A stretch of DNA of 64,000 bases from Evansella vedderi. GTDB taxonomy: Bacteria > Bacillota > Bacilli > Bacillales > Salisediminibacteriaceae. Below are positions 63,681 to 64,000 of the stretch, piece after piece; within the stretch, counting starts at the first letter, position 1, and each line of letters begins with the position of its first letter. The notes beneath the pieces are model-generated. The model did no database searches. It saw nothing but the letters and a program-made list of their open reading frames with translations, and was not told where the DNA came from. The stretch spans positions 186,001 through 250,000 of the forward strand of contig NZ_JAUSUG010000001.1 in assembly GCF_030813435.1 (NCBI RefSeq), given 5' to 3'. A program made the position numbers and the translations under genes.

Positions 63681-64000
63681 TTACAATGGAGAAATGGAAA
63701 TGTGTTTAAACTGTTTGACATCGAATAGTCCGAGATCCGTTAGTTTTAACACTGGAATAACTGGTAGAGCTAAGAATGATAGTGTGAGAAAAGGATTAAA
63801 AGATTTGGAAAACCCAATTTGACGAAGTGATTGATTAAGTGCCTTTAAGTCCTTGTCAATGGTTGTAAAATCTTGAGTAGAAATTAAACCAGCGATCGGT
63901 AAACTTAAGGCTGCCATCACTTTTCCATTCTCGACAACGATTAACCCCCCTTTCCGTTTTTTCATTTCGTGTACAGCTGTCACCATGTCTGCATCATTTG
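63681..64000 (-). CDS. adenine deaminase, C-terminal part (5' end outside window)
   Basis: 106 residues are visible and the frame continues through the right edge (NDADMVTAVHEMKKR). The stretch GGLIVVENGKVMAALSLPIAGL and NPFLTLSFLALPVIPVLKLTDLGLFD matches the C-terminal domain of AdeC/AdeD adenine deaminases. The enzyme converts adenine to hypoxanthine and ammonia. The NCS2 permease lies 145 bases downstream on the same strand. Confidence 0.92.
   Translation of the reverse strand, partial: NDADMVTAVHEMKKRKGGLIVVENGKVMAALSLPIAGLISTQDFTTIDKDLKALNQSLRQIGFSKSFNPFLTLSFLALPVIPVLKLTDLGLFDVKQFKHISISPL

Overview
The window looks like a chromosome segment from a low-GC, endospore-forming-type Firmicute of the family Bacillaceae. 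The evidence is strong AGGAGG-type ribosome binding sites, many GTG and TTG starts, Bacillus-type families (pxpABC/ycsG, DUF3231, TAXI-TRAP with DUF1850, an anti-TRAP protein, OpuA, CBO0543) and dispersed short repeats of the kind common in Bacillus intergenic DNA. The carnitine-to-betaine operon fits a salt-exposed lifestyle. The genus cannot be fixed from the sequence alone.

Layout. 1-2.5 kb: an AraC regulator (cut by the left edge) divergent from an (alpha/alpha)6 glycoside hydrolase. 2.5-6.3 kb: a 5-oxoprolinase cluster (pxpB, pxpC, an Nramp-like transporter) whose pxpA has lost its C-terminal third. 6.9-7.6 kb: a ykkC-type leader, probably the nucleoside-diphosphate subtype, in front of a Nudix hydrolase. 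7.8-11.6 kb: DUF3231 and membrane proteins plus a repeat-rich gap. 11.8-23.5 kb: a secreted gamma-glutamyltransferase-family enzyme carrying four inserted ~210-residue repeats, a response regulator, a histidine kinase and a TAXI-TRAP transporter. The enzyme and the transporter share a 35-bp upstream element. Inside this block lie a 52-bp tandem repeat array and a tatC remnant. 23.8-27 kb: a SulP transporter and a ROK regulator. 27.4-35.3 kb: a TetR-controlled L-carnitine-to-glycine-betaine operon with its own OpuA-type ABC transporter and a CocE/NonD hydrolase. 35.5-41.6 kb: a dicarboxylate/glutamate symporter, threonine synthase, a broken abgB-like gene, an SDR and an aldo-keto reductase. 42-52 kb: a formate dehydrogenase locus (mrp, b-cytochrome-like protein, tatA, fdhD, selenocysteine-containing fdnG, fdnH, an NrfD-type anchor, fdhE, mobA). 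52-57.5 kb: a truncated TPM-domain gene, a second copy of the repeat element, a short anti-TRAP (rtpA-like) gene, a MocR regulator, a SCO protein and small membrane proteins. 57.6-64 kb: amidase, allantoinase-like amidohydrolase, an XRE regulator, an NCS2 purine permease and the C-terminus of adenine deaminase, i.e. nitrogen scavenging from purines and amides.

How the parts fit. Formate oxidation outside the membrane (Tat-exported, Sec- and Mo-dependent FdnGH) probably feeds quinone through an NrfD-type subunit; fdhD, fdhE and mobA mature the enzyme. Carnitine taken up by the ABC system would be oxidised, cleaved and hydrolysed to glycine betaine, an osmoprotectant. The GGT-like enzyme, two-component pair and TAXI-TRAP transporter look like one regulated system that releases and imports a small substrate. 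Glutamate is the default guess, but the enzyme's substrate-binding residues are altered.

Several genes are decayed (pxpA, tatC, abgB, TPM gene), and the decayed regions often lie beside repeat elements. No rRNA, tRNA, CRISPR array or intact insertion sequence was seen.
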